Program-made: the position numbers and the translations under genes | Assembly (NCBI GenBank): GCA_016297945.1 | Contig: JAEDFR010000030.1 | Coordinates: 1 to 24,375, forward strand | Direction of reading: 5' to 3' | Length of the DNA: 24,375 nucleotides | DNA from: Lachnospiraceae bacterium | Lineage (GTDB): Bacteria; Bacillota; Clostridia; Lachnospirales; Lachnospiraceae | Part shown: piece by piece, positions 15,743 to 22,588 of the stretch | Numbering within the stretch: position 1 is the first letter of the stretch | How the letters are laid out: each line of letters opens with the position of its first letter | The notes under the pieces: generated by a model | Told to the model about the DNA's origin: nothing | Seen by the model: the letters and a program-made list of their open reading frames with translations, nothing else | Databases searched by the model: none

Positions 15743-16237
15743 TTATGCGTTAATTTTAAAGATAATATTTCTGTATCTTTGCAGTACAAACAGAAGAATC
15801 ATTCCCAATACACCACAGGATAATACTTCTCCGGCTCCTACGGTAAGCATGAAGAAAGGAATTCCTCCGGGGATGCCATATGCATAGGTTAGTACAAAGG
15901 GTATGATAATGGTATTTGATAAAATGGGGGGAAGAGGGGCACACCATTTCCATTTGCGCAACAGATAGGTTCCGATTGCACCGATTAAGGTTGCCAAACT
16001 ACCAAAAATAATATCCCAGATTGCGGCACCTGTCATAAAGTTGCTGAGCAGGCAACCGATAAAAAGGCCGGGTACGGCTGCGGGAGTAAAATAGGGAAGA
16101 ATGGTCAGTGCTTCGGAAATGCGCACCTGAATGGCACCGCTTGCAAGATCAAATGCATTGATAAACAAGGTAAGTACCACATAGAGAGCAGCTATAACAG
16201 CTGCCTGAGTGATGAAATAGGCTTTTTTGTTTTTCAT
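15743..16237 (-). CDS. queT: QueT-family queuosine precursor transporter
   Basis: A 164-residue integral membrane protein with about five to six helices, matching the QueT family, ECF-type substrate-binding proteins thought to import preQ0/preQ1 or queuine-type precursors for tRNA modification. Family traits are AAVIAALYVVLTLFI near the N-terminus, GAIQVRISEALTILPYF, then GLFIGCLLSNFM and WDIIFGSLATLIGAIGTYLL. AAAGGAG precedes ATG at 16235-16237. The ECF energising genes are not in the window. A promoter and a short structured leader precede it (see separate entries), consistent with riboswitch control common for queT genes. Confidence 0.9.
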   Translation of the reverse strand: MKNKKAYFITQAAVIAALYVVLTLFINAFDLASGAIQVRISEALTILPYFTPAAVPGLFIGCLLSNFMTGAAIWDIIFGSLATLIGAIGTYLLRKWKWCAPLPPILSNTIIIPFVLTYAYGIPGGIPFFMLTVGAGEVLSCGVLGMILLFVLQRYRNIIFKINA

Positions 16238-16306
16238 GTTTTTTCTCCTTTAGTTTTGTTTTTTCTCCAAAATCGGATAGGTCAGGAAGGTCTCGAACTG
16301 ACCGCA
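16238..16306 (-). promoter_or_regulatory. Structured queT leader, possible preQ1-responsive element
   Basis: The transcript predicted from the promoter has a leader of about 69 bases. It holds GGTCAG/CTGACC around the 12-base loop TTCGAGACCTTC; GGTC can alternatively pair with GACC inside the loop. The loop bases CCTT are complementary to AAGG of the ribosome site AAAGGAG, so a pseudoknot hiding the ribosome site is possible. A hairpin loop pairing with the ribosome site is the plan of preQ1-II (COG4708) elements upstream of queT-type genes. The sequence does not fit the preQ1-I consensus tail, so class assignment is open. Confidence 0.42.
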
Positions 16307-16312
16307 AACATG

Positions 16313-16341
16313 AATATAACATAGAGGATAAAAAAAATCAA
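16313..16341 (-). promoter_or_regulatory. Promoter of queT
   Basis: On the minus strand TTGATT (16336-16341) and TATATT (16313-16318) are 17 bases apart, placing the transcript start near 16306. Confidence 0.65.
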
Positions 16342-16352
16342 CTGTCTATGTC

Positions 16353-16382
16353 TTGACATCGAGAACGGTCGTTAACTATAAT
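16353..16382 (+). promoter_or_regulatory. Strong promoter of the erythromycin-esterase-family gene
   Basis: TTGACA (16353-16358) and TATAAT (16377-16382), both perfect, are separated by 18 bases. It is back to back with the queT promoter. Operator-like sites lie in its spacer and just downstream of the -10 box. Confidence 0.85.
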
Positions 16383-16401
16383 ATAGAAAACGAGCGTTAA
16401 C
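16361..16401 (+). promoter_or_regulatory. Tandem operator-like sites, AACGNNCGTT cores
   Basis: Two 16-base copies, GAGAACGGTCGTTAAC (16361-16376) and GAAAACGAGCGTTAAC (16386-16401), agree at 13 positions, are 25 bases apart and each contain the palindrome AACGNNCGTT. One fills the promoter spacer and the other covers the likely transcription start. A perfect palindrome AACGCATGCGTT follows at 16399-16410. This geometry is typical of a TetR-type (or MarR-type) repressor; no such regulator is encoded in the window. Confidence 0.65.
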
Positions 16402-16439
16402 GCATGCGTTCGAAATGGAAAAACGAAGGGAAGATGGTT

Positions 16440-17729
16440 ATGCAAAAATCAAGAAAAAAGCATCCTATTATTGGTGGAATTATATTAGGAATTTTGATAG
16501 TACTTATCATAGCAGGAGGTGTTTTCAGCCGGTTTGGTGGTTTTAGTACCGGAAAGTGTGCAGATACAGCAGAGTTTGCCAAATACACAGGACAGGTTTC
16601 AGAAATCACAATTCCTGAAGAAGCAAAAATTATTGCGTTGGGAGAAGCGACTCATGGAAATGCAGAGTTTCAGCAGTTAAAGTTAGATGTATTTCAGATT
16701 ATGGTCGAAAAATATGGTGTCAAAGCCTTTGCATTAGAAGCAGATTATGGTTGCTGTGAGACTGCAAACAGATATATTCATGGTGGTGAAGGAACAGCCG
16801 AGCAGGCTGCCGATGCGCTGGACTTTCAAATTTACAAGACTGACGAGATGGCAAATTTGCTTCGTTGGATGCGTGAGTATAACGAAACAGCCGGTGAAGG
16901 AGAGGATATCTGTTTCTATGGATTTGACATGCAGAGATATGACGCAAATTATGAGCATCTGATTGAAGCGGCAAAAGCACTGGGAGCCGATACGACAGAA
17001 CTTGAAAAAATATGGAATAATGGAGAGCTAAATACGGAATACACCGATGAGCAAAGAGAAGAGACGATAAAAGCGGTTAGGACAGAACTTCTTGAAAAGG
17101 AAGAAAAGGAAACGAATCGAGCAGTACATTTTGCCGACATTCTGCTCCAGAATATAGAACTTGGAAAAACAATGGAGAATGCCTGGGCAGGAATTGCACT
17201 CAGAGACAAACTGATGTCAGAAAACATCATGTGGATTCTCGATGAAGAGGAAGCAAGAGGAAACAGCCGCATCTTTATTTCCGGACATAATGGACATGTA
17301 AGTCAGTTTGGTTCTTATGACAATGAGAATAAATATATGGGAAACCTTTTAGCGGATAATATAGGGGAAGATGCTTATTTTGTAATCGGCACCGATTTTT
17401 ACAAAACGACGAATAATATGCCAAAGACAAGTGTGGAACGAACGAAATTCACCGTTTATTCCCATGATCCGTTGGCAAAAGCAGCAAAGAAATGTGGATA
17501 TGAAAGTTGTTTTCTGGATTTTTCAAAAATTCCGGACGAATCCGTTCTGAAAAATGAAGTTACAGAGTACTGTTATATGGGAAGTCTAGGCGAAAATCAG
17601 TTGACTATACTCAATAGGATTGTCATGCGTGTTCTTCCGTATACCTACCGAATCTGGGGAAGTCCTGCCAGCATGTATGATGGGATGATTTTTGTGACAG
17701 AGGCACATCCCACTGAGATTAGAAAATAA
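16440..17729 (+). CDS. Erythromycin esterase family protein, membrane-anchored
   Basis: A 429-residue protein of the EreA/EreB superfamily. Residues 9-27 form an N-terminal membrane anchor, so the enzymatic part is probably outside. LGEATHG (Glu69, His72) and FALEADY (Glu100) have the same 3- and 28-residue spacing as the Glu43, His46 and Glu74 of EreB recalled from the literature; GHNGH at 282-286 supplies the later histidine. Macrolide hydrolysis is possible, but many family members are not resistance enzymes, and known Ere proteins are cytosolic, so the substrate is unknown. I choose ATG 16440 (GAAGGGA 8 bases upstream) over ATG 16404, which has no ribosome site and lies in an operator palindrome. 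Confidence 0.85.
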   Translation: MQKSRKKHPIIGGIILGILIVLIIAGGVFSRFGGFSTGKCADTAEFAKYTGQVSEITIPEEAKIIALGEATHGNAEFQQLKLDVFQIMVEKYGVKAFALEADYGCCETANRYIHGGEGTAEQAADALDFQIYKTDEMANLLRWMREYNETAGEGEDICFYGFDMQRYDANYEHLIEAAKALGADTTELEKIWNNGELNTEYTDEQREETIKAVRTELLEKEEKETNRAVHFADILLQNIELGKTMENAWAGIALRDKLMSENIMWILDEEEARGNSRIFISGHNGHVSQFGSYDNENKYMGNLLADNIGEDAYFVIGTDFYKTTNNMPKTSVERTKFTVYSHDPLAKAAKKCGYESCFLDFSKIPDESVLKNEVTEYCYMGSLGENQLTILNRIVMRVLPYTYRIWGSPASMYDGMIFVTEAHPTEIRK

Positions 17730-17827
17730 AGCGATTATCATGTGTGAGAAAGGAATGAGCGTTTATAACAGCTATGCGGATTTTAGCGGCACTATGTCAT
17801 CGGATAATCAAGTAAGGAGTTGTTAGA

Positions 17828-18435
17828 TTGGAGAAACGGAATACATATTTGTGCGAAACAGAATATATCGATTTTAATCATCCGTTGATTGAAAAAAAGT
17901 AAAGGAGTTAAGGGAAAAATCTGACAATTCTTTGGATTATATGAAGCAGGCGTTCTCATTTGTCAGAGATGAAATTTCTCATACATGGGATGTAAAAAAG
18001 ACGATTGTATCAAAAAAGGCAAGTGATGTATTAAGAAATAAAACGGGTATCTGTTGGACAAAATCCTGTCTTTTGGCATCACTTCTTCGTGCAAATGGTA
18101 TTCCTGCGGGTATCAGCTATCAGAAGCTGACAAGGGCAGATGAAGATGCCGGAGAGGGTTATATTATTCATGCCCTCAATACAGTTTACATCAGTGAATT
18201 GGATAGATGGATTCGTTTGGATGCGAGAGGTAATAAAGAAAATGTGCAGGCGGAGTTTAGTATCGACCAAGAGAAATTAGCGTTTATTGTGCGTCCCAAG
18301 CTTGGCGAGATAGATTATCATGATAATCATCCGGATTTAGATAAAAGACTATGTAAAATACTAGAGGAAAGTAAAAATATATTACAAATACATGCAGACT
18401 TTGATATAAACAACTTGGAAGGTGATAATCTATGA
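17828..18435 (+). pseudogene. Transglutaminase-like superfamily protein, frameshifted at A AAA AAG
   Basis: The joined product would be about 202 residues. Frame 1 begins at TTG 17828 (after AAGGAG) as LEKRNTYLCETEYIDFNHPL and stops at TAA 17900 after 24 codons. Shifting by -1 at the A-run (17892-17898) continues directly as VKELREKSDNSLDYMK and runs open to 18435. The transglutaminase-core triad is intact: Cys76 in GICWTKS, His115 in YIIHALN, Asp132 in RLDARGN. The family contains proteases and amide-bond enzymes as well as cross-linkers; the substrate is unknown. A lost A in the run, a sequencing error, or true -1 frameshifting at the slippery heptamer 17893-17899 would all give this picture. 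Without the shift, translation could only use internal starts such as ATG 17941. The end overlaps the next remnant by ATGA. Confidence 0.72.
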
Positions 18436-18676
18436 GTATTGAAGCAACAAAAGCAGAATTATGAACTCTTCAAGCTGTAACCATGGATATCTCACTTTAC
18501 AGTAATTGATTCAATAATCTGGTAAAGAGGTTCGTGTTGACCATAGAAAAGCCATGAAAACAAAACATTCAGCGTTCCCCCGATTCTGTAAATTTGTTTA
18601 TAAGGAAGGACCTTTGTTATATGAAATTGAAGAGTTTGATAATGAAGGAAATTGTCAGATCAAATACTGTAGATGA
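18432..18676 (+). pseudogene. Unidentified broken gene (about 80 codons)
   Basis: The gene starts with ATG 18432, overlapping the preceding stop, reads MSIEATKAEL and meets TGA at 18462. The same frame continues to a further stop near 18507 (TLQAVTMDISLYSN). A second frame is open from 18518 to TGA 18674-18676 (GKEVRVDHRKAMKTKHSAFP, then CKFVYKEGPLLYEIEEFDNE). The end overlaps ATG 18673 of the next remnant. The pieces look like one small gene damaged by a stop and a frameshift. I do not recognise the family. Confidence 0.5.
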
Positions 18677-19007
18677 AGCTTGAACTTTTCCCTTTTAATT
18701 CTTTTCAAAGCTATTTTTCTGCAGATATTATGGCTTTGTATAAAGGAAAATGGCTATTGTGTATGCACAAAGAGCGTACCACTTGGGAGCATCCAAGCGG
18801 ATGGATTGAAGAAGGTAAACTTGTTGGTTTTGCATGTTTTGATTCTTCCGCGAAAGGTTTTTTTGAACCGATTGGTGTAAGACCCGATCGTAGAGGTAAA
18901 ATATTGGACAGGCTTTATTGATTAGAACCCTAAATGCAATGCGAGAGTATGGATATGCGATTATTGGATACGGCTTCCTCATCGGAACGGTATTTTATTT
19001 GATATAG
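18673..19007 (+). pseudogene. NUDIX-GNAT chimera, frameshifted remnant
   Basis: Residues 1-48 resemble the N-terminal half of a NUDIX hydrolase: FSADIMALYKGKWLLCMHKE followed by RTTWEHPSGWIEEGK, where the Nudix box breaks off after GWIEEG. From LVGFACFDSSAKGFFEPIGV onward the sequence is a GNAT acetyltransferase core with the acetyl-CoA-loop beginning VRPDRRGK. The open frame ends at 18921, but GNAT sequence continues in another frame from 18906 (GQALLIRTLNAMREYGYAII) to TAG 19005-19007. A deletion that fused two neighbouring genes near 18815, plus a later frameshift near 18900, explains this. Neither enzyme is complete, so activity is not expected. Confidence 0.72.
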
Positions 19008-19035
19008 AATCATTTTGAGAACAACGGAGGAAATT

Positions 19036-19731
19036 ATGTGTACAAGTTTTGTAGTTAATAAAAGAAAAACACTGGTAGGTTGGAACTTGGATATTCTTGA
19101 TATGATACATCGGATTCGAACTGATGATAATGGGGTTTATATTGAAATACTTGATGAAAAAGAGGGATGGCTACCTCTGTTTGGTGCAAATTCGAGGGGG
19201 GATTTTGTGGGAATGCCTACCTGTCATCCATTTGATGAGAGGAGTAATCCGAAAGCGGACGCGCCTATTTCAATGATGCTTGATATTGATTTATTGCAAC
19301 AGAAGAAAACCTTTCAAGAAATAAAATCAATTGCAGAAAATGGACCGGTCTATAGTATTTCGGGTGTTACCTTTATGTCTGCACTTTCTGATAAAAATGG
19401 GAATGTGCTTCATATCATTCCGGGACAAGGATATAAATATTATGAAAAGCCTGAGTATGTGATACTTACAAATTTTTCACCCTTCAAAGGGGATAGTGAA
19501 AAACATCCATGGATGGGAATGGATCGATATCAAACTTCGGAAGAGTTACTTTCAAAGGCTACAGAAAATTTTGATGTAAAAGAATGTTTCGATATACTAA
19601 AGGCGTGTTCACAAGTAGTATGTCCTACTGTTGTTTCAATGGTATTTGATGTAAATGAAATGAAAGTATATTGGTGTGAAAATCGTCAGTGGGATAAAAT
19701 AGAAAGCAAGAAGTTTTCCAATAGAAAATGA
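19036..19731 (+). CDS. N-terminal-cysteine (Ntn-type) linear amide hydrolase-like protein
   Basis: A 231-residue protein that begins MCTSFVV. A Cys directly after the initiator Met is the nucleophile of linear amide C-N hydrolases (choloylglycine hydrolase, penicillin V acylase) and the related C45 acyltransferase group. Other supporting pieces are TLVGWNLDI (where relatives have RNxD), an internal GVTFMSALSDKNGNVLHI strand pair, and VILTNFSP, comparable to the TNxP segment with the active-site Asn. It is shorter than bile-salt hydrolases (about 320 residues), so the substrate is open. I use ATG 19036 because GGAGG precedes it closely and it exposes Cys2; the earlier in-frame ATG/AGA stretch from 19015 would bury the nucleophile. 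It directly follows the decayed genes but is itself intact. Confidence 0.7.
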   Translation: MCTSFVVNKRKTLVGWNLDILDMIHRIRTDDNGVYIEILDEKEGWLPLFGANSRGDFVGMPTCHPFDERSNPKADAPISMMLDIDLLQQKKTFQEIKSIAENGPVYSISGVTFMSALSDKNGNVLHIIPGQGYKYYEKPEYVILTNFSPFKGDSEKHPWMGMDRYQTSEELLSKATENFDVKECFDILKACSQVVCPTVVSMVFDVNEMKVYWCENRQWDKIESKKFSNRK

Positions 19732-19800
19732 TTCTATTGATTTACTTGTTGTTTAAAAGAGGATAAAGAAATTGATGAAATAACCTTCAGTTTGTAGGTA

Positions 19801-20091
19801 ATGAAAAAACAGTCATTTCCATGGAGCATGCAGTTTACCCATATCCTATATGGGCTGTATGTGGATGTAGCGGTGCTGCTATTTGTGCTGGCGTTTTGGA
19901 AAAAGGGGAATTGTATATATATTCTGGCAGTCATTCTGGAACTTGGTGCGGTCTTTTTTTTGGAGCAGTCCATGCTCACCGTTTTTTTGCAGGGGAAATC
20001 TAACTGGTATCTGCCGCTGGCACTGGGGCTAAACTGTGTCGCGTTTTTCATAAATGCAATCCAGCGGAAAAAGAATGAAAAGGATGAATGA
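19801..20091 (+). CDS. Small membrane protein heading the two-component/ABC module
   Basis: A 96-residue protein with three likely membrane helices (about 13-32, 37-57, 68-86) and a basic, charged end (QRKKNEKDE). I do not recognise the family. Its stop overlaps the response regulator start (ATGA at 20088), which suggests coupled translation and a role linked to the sensor module. The ribosome site before ATG 19801 is weak, and an in-frame stop lies directly upstream, so the start cannot be much earlier. Confidence 0.62.
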   Translation: MKKQSFPWSMQFTHILYGLYVDVAVLLFVLAFWKKGNCIYILAVILELGAVFFLEQSMLTVFLQGKSNWYLPLALGLNCVAFFINAIQRKKNEKDE

Positions 20092-20783
20092 AGATGAACA
20101 AAATTCTTTTACTTGAGGATGATTTAAGCTTAATTAACGGACTTTCTTTTGCGCTTAAAAAGCAGGGATTTGAAATAGAAATTGCAAGAACAATAAACGA
20201 AGCAGGAGAGTGCTGGAGAAAGGGCCGGTATGACCTGCTTATTTTAGATGTTTCACTGCCTGACGGCTGTGGCTTTGAATTTTGCAGGATGGTGAGAAAA
20301 GAATCTGAGGTGCCAATTATTTTTCTGACAGCATTTGATGAAGAAATGAATATAATTATGGGACTTGACATCGGAGGAGACGATTATATTACAAAGCCTT
20401 TTAAGCTTGGTGTTTTGATATCAAGAGTTAATGCGCTATTGCGTAGGACAAAGCGTATTGAGAAAAATGATACAGAACTCGTTTCAAATGGGATCAAAGT
20501 AAATTTGCTGCAGACTCAGGTCTACAAAAATGGAGAGCAGATTGAACTTACGGCGGGAGAGTACAAACTACTCTGCCTTTTTATTCAGAATCCGAATATT
20601 GTTCTGACAAAAGATCAGATACTGCAAAGATTGTGGGATTGTGATGAAAATTATATTGATAGCAGTACATTGACAGTATATATTCGGAGACTTCGTATGA
20701 AGGTGGAAAACAATCCAAGTGAACCGGAAATGATCCTGACTGTCAGAGGAATGGGGTATAAGTGGAATGAGATTATTGGCTAA
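20088..20783 (+). CDS. OmpR/PhoB-family response regulator
   Basis: A cytosolic DNA-binding regulator of 231 residues. The receiver domain has the acidic pocket Glu10-Asp11-Asp12, the phospho-acceptor Asp54 in LLILDVSLPDG, Thr81 and Lys103 (ITKPF). A winged-helix domain from about residue 130 has LTAGEYKLLCLF and the recognition region YIDSSTLTVYIRRLRMKVE, ending RGMGYKW. Two starts, ATG 20088 and ATG 20094, are both possible. It overlaps the kinase gene by 17 bases. Partnered with an FtsX-type ABC transporter, it probably controls that transporter in response to an envelope-active compound. Confidence 0.93.
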   Translation: MKMNKILLLEDDLSLINGLSFALKKQGFEIEIARTINEAGECWRKGRYDLLILDVSLPDGCGFEFCRMVRKESEVPIIFLTAFDEEMNIIMGLDIGGDDYITKPFKLGVLISRVNALLRRTKRIEKNDTELVSNGIKVNLLQTQVYKNGEQIELTAGEYKLLCLFIQNPNIVLTKDQILQRLWDCDENYIDSSTLTVYIRRLRMKVENNPSEPEMILTVRGMGYKWNEIIG

Positions 20784-21801
20784 TAAAAATATAAAGATGT
20801 TATTTATGACAATCGCGGTAATCATGACATTTTTGGCGGTAATATCTCAGGTAACAATCTACTTCTTATTTAGTAAATTATCACTTATGCTATTATTGTT
20901 TTGTATCATGGCAACTGTGCTTATTTTGTTTGCGGTTTATTGCTATTTTAAAAAGCAGGACAAGATTCTGGGAGAAGCAGCATCGAAAATCGAGGCATTT
21001 TTAGCCGGGGACATCGAGGCAAGAATAGAAAACGACGAGGAGGGGGAACTCTACAGGCTCTTCTGGTTAATCAATAATATGTCTGCTGTTCTGACTTCAA
21101 AGGCTGCAAAAGAGAACCGTGAAAAGATATTTCTAAAAAACACGATTTCAGATATTTCACATCAGTTAAAAACTCCATTGGCAGCTTTAAATATTTATAA
21201 CGGTATTATAGAGGGGGCAGAGAATATGGAGCAGGTACGAGAATTTACCAATTTATCTGTGAAAGAATTGGATAGAATTGACACACTGGTTCAAAATCTT
21301 CTGAAGATTACCAGATTAGATGCAGGCACTATGGTGTTTCATAAAGAAGATGAAAATATTTCGGAGATTATCAAGGATATTGAACTGCATTTTGCATACA
21401 GAGCAGAAACAGAAGGTAAGTTAATATCCGTCTCAGGTTCAGATCATGTAACATTTTTCTGCGATAGAGACTGGATGACAGAAGCGCTTGAGAACCTTGT
21501 AAAAAATGCACTTGACCACACAGAGGAAGGCGATACTGTTTCAATTGCATGGAGCAGTTTCCATACAATATTAAAAATTGAGGTGAAGGATAATGGACGC
21601 GGCATTCATCCGGAAGACATCCATCATATTTTTAAGCGCTTTTACAGAAGCAGATTCTCCAAAGATTCGCAGGGAATTGGTTTAGGGCTTTCACTAACAA
21701 AGGCCATTGTGGAGGCGCACGGCGGAACCATAGAGGTTGATAGCAAAATGGGAGTTGGCACTACGTTTATTATGAATTTTCTGATTCCTTCAAAATTGTA
21801 G
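20767..21801 (+). CDS. Sensor histidine kinase
   Basis: A 344-residue membrane kinase with two helices close together (about 10-33 and 38-60) and almost no outer loop. Such kinases usually sense through the membrane or through the partner transporter. A short HAMP-like linker (IEAFLAGDIEARIENDEEGE) leads to the H box with His132 (DISHQLKTPLA), the N box with Asn247 (ENLVKNALDHT), the G1 box DNGRGI and the G2 box GIGLGLSLTKAI. All catalytic motifs are intact. Its start lies within the regulator gene. Confidence 0.92.
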   Translation: MRLLANKNIKMLFMTIAVIMTFLAVISQVTIYFLFSKLSLMLLLFCIMATVLILFAVYCYFKKQDKILGEAASKIEAFLAGDIEARIENDEEGELYRLFWLINNMSAVLTSKAAKENREKIFLKNTISDISHQLKTPLAALNIYNGIIEGAENMEQVREFTNLSVKELDRIDTLVQNLLKITRLDAGTMVFHKEDENISEIIKDIELHFAYRAETEGKLISVSGSDHVTFFCDRDWMTEALENLVKNALDHTEEGDTVSIAWSSFHTILKIEVKDNGRGIHPEDIHHIFKRFYRSRFSKDSQGIGLGLSLTKAIVEAHGGTIEVDSKMGVGTTFIMNFLIPSKL

Positions 21802-21804
21802 TAT

Positions 21805-21826
21805 TTCTGTAATGGTACTGTAGGGG
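21805..21826 (+). promoter_or_regulatory. Direct repeat, possible response-regulator box
   Basis: TTCTGTAATGG (21805-21815) is followed immediately by TACTGTAGGGG (21816-21826), with 8 of 11 positions equal. Two tandem half-sites 11 bases apart are the usual target of OmpR-type regulators, and this pair lies between the kinase and the ABC genes. No convincing promoter hexamers were found near it. Confidence 0.3.
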
Positions 21827-21888
21827 TGATAGAGTAGTATGTTTTCAGAAACAAAAATATGTTTTGAAAACAGAAGGAGACAGAAATC

Positions 21889-22572
21889 ATGAATTTGTTA
21901 GAAGTAAAAAACATATCAAAGACGTATGGGAGCGGAGAGACTGCAGTAGAGGCATTAAAGAATGTTAGCTTTTGCGTGGAAAAAGGCGAGTTTTTAGCCA
22001 TTGTAGGAGAGTCCGGTTCCGGAAAGAGTACTCTGCTTAATATGATTGGAGCGCTGGATTTGCCAACTGCAGGTAAGGTCATGATTGACGGCAAGGACAT
22101 CATGGCAATGAAGGACAATGCTACTACCATTTTCAGACGTAGAAATATCGGTTTTATTTTTCAGGCCTTTAATCTGATTCCAGAGCTGACCGTGGAACAG
22201 AATATTGTATTTCCGCTTTTGCTTGATTATCAGAAGCCGGATCAGAGATATCTTGATGAATTGCTGAAGGTTTTGAATCTTGAGAATAGAAGAAAACATT
22301 TGCCAAGTCAGTTATCCGGGGGACAGCAGCAGAGAGTGGCGATAGGCAGAGCATTGATAACCAGACCCAGCATTATTCTGGCAGATGAGCCTACGGGAAA
22401 TCTGGATTCACAAAACAGCAGCGAAGTGATTGCTCTGTTAAAGGATGCTGCCAGAAGATATGAACAGACAATTATTATGATTACCCATAACCGAGTCATA
22501 GCACAGTCTGCAGATAGAATCTTACAGGTAAAAGACGGTGTGGTTACAGATCTTGGAAGCGTGCAGGTATAA
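21889..22572 (+). CDS. ABC transporter ATP-binding protein (MacB/LolD/BceA-like)
   Basis: A 227-residue ATPase that pairs with FtsX-type permeases. It shows Walker A GESGSGKST at 40-48, Gln92 of the Q loop in FQAFNLIPEL, the signature LSGGQQQRVAIGRAL at 142-156, Walker B IILADEPTGNLD (Asp166-Glu167) and the switch His in MITHN. AGGAGA stands before ATG 21889. The gap after the kinase gene (87 bases) holds a possible regulator box and GTTTTCA/TTGAAAAC inverted arms (21841-21871). The permease starts 16 bases after its stop. Confidence 0.94.
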   Translation: MNLLEVKNISKTYGSGETAVEALKNVSFCVEKGEFLAIVGESGSGKSTLLNMIGALDLPTAGKVMIDGKDIMAMKDNATTIFRRRNIGFIFQAFNLIPELTVEQNIVFPLLLDYQKPDQRYLDELLKVLNLENRRKHLPSQLSGGQQQRVAIGRALITRPSIILADEPTGNLDSQNSSEVIALLKDAARRYEQTIIMITHNRVIAQSADRILQVKDGVVTDLGSVQV

Positions 22573-22588
22573 AAAGGAGGCAAAAACA

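Noticed and set aside
16404..16439. ATG 16404 as start of the Ere-family gene
   Set aside because: It lies within an operator-like palindrome and has no ribosome site; ATG 16440 has a well-placed one.
17740..17826. A 28-codon frame after the Ere-family gene (internal MSVYNSYADF, reminiscent of a methyltransferase start)
   Set aside because: Too short and without a clear ribosome site; at most another decayed fragment, so not listed as a gene.
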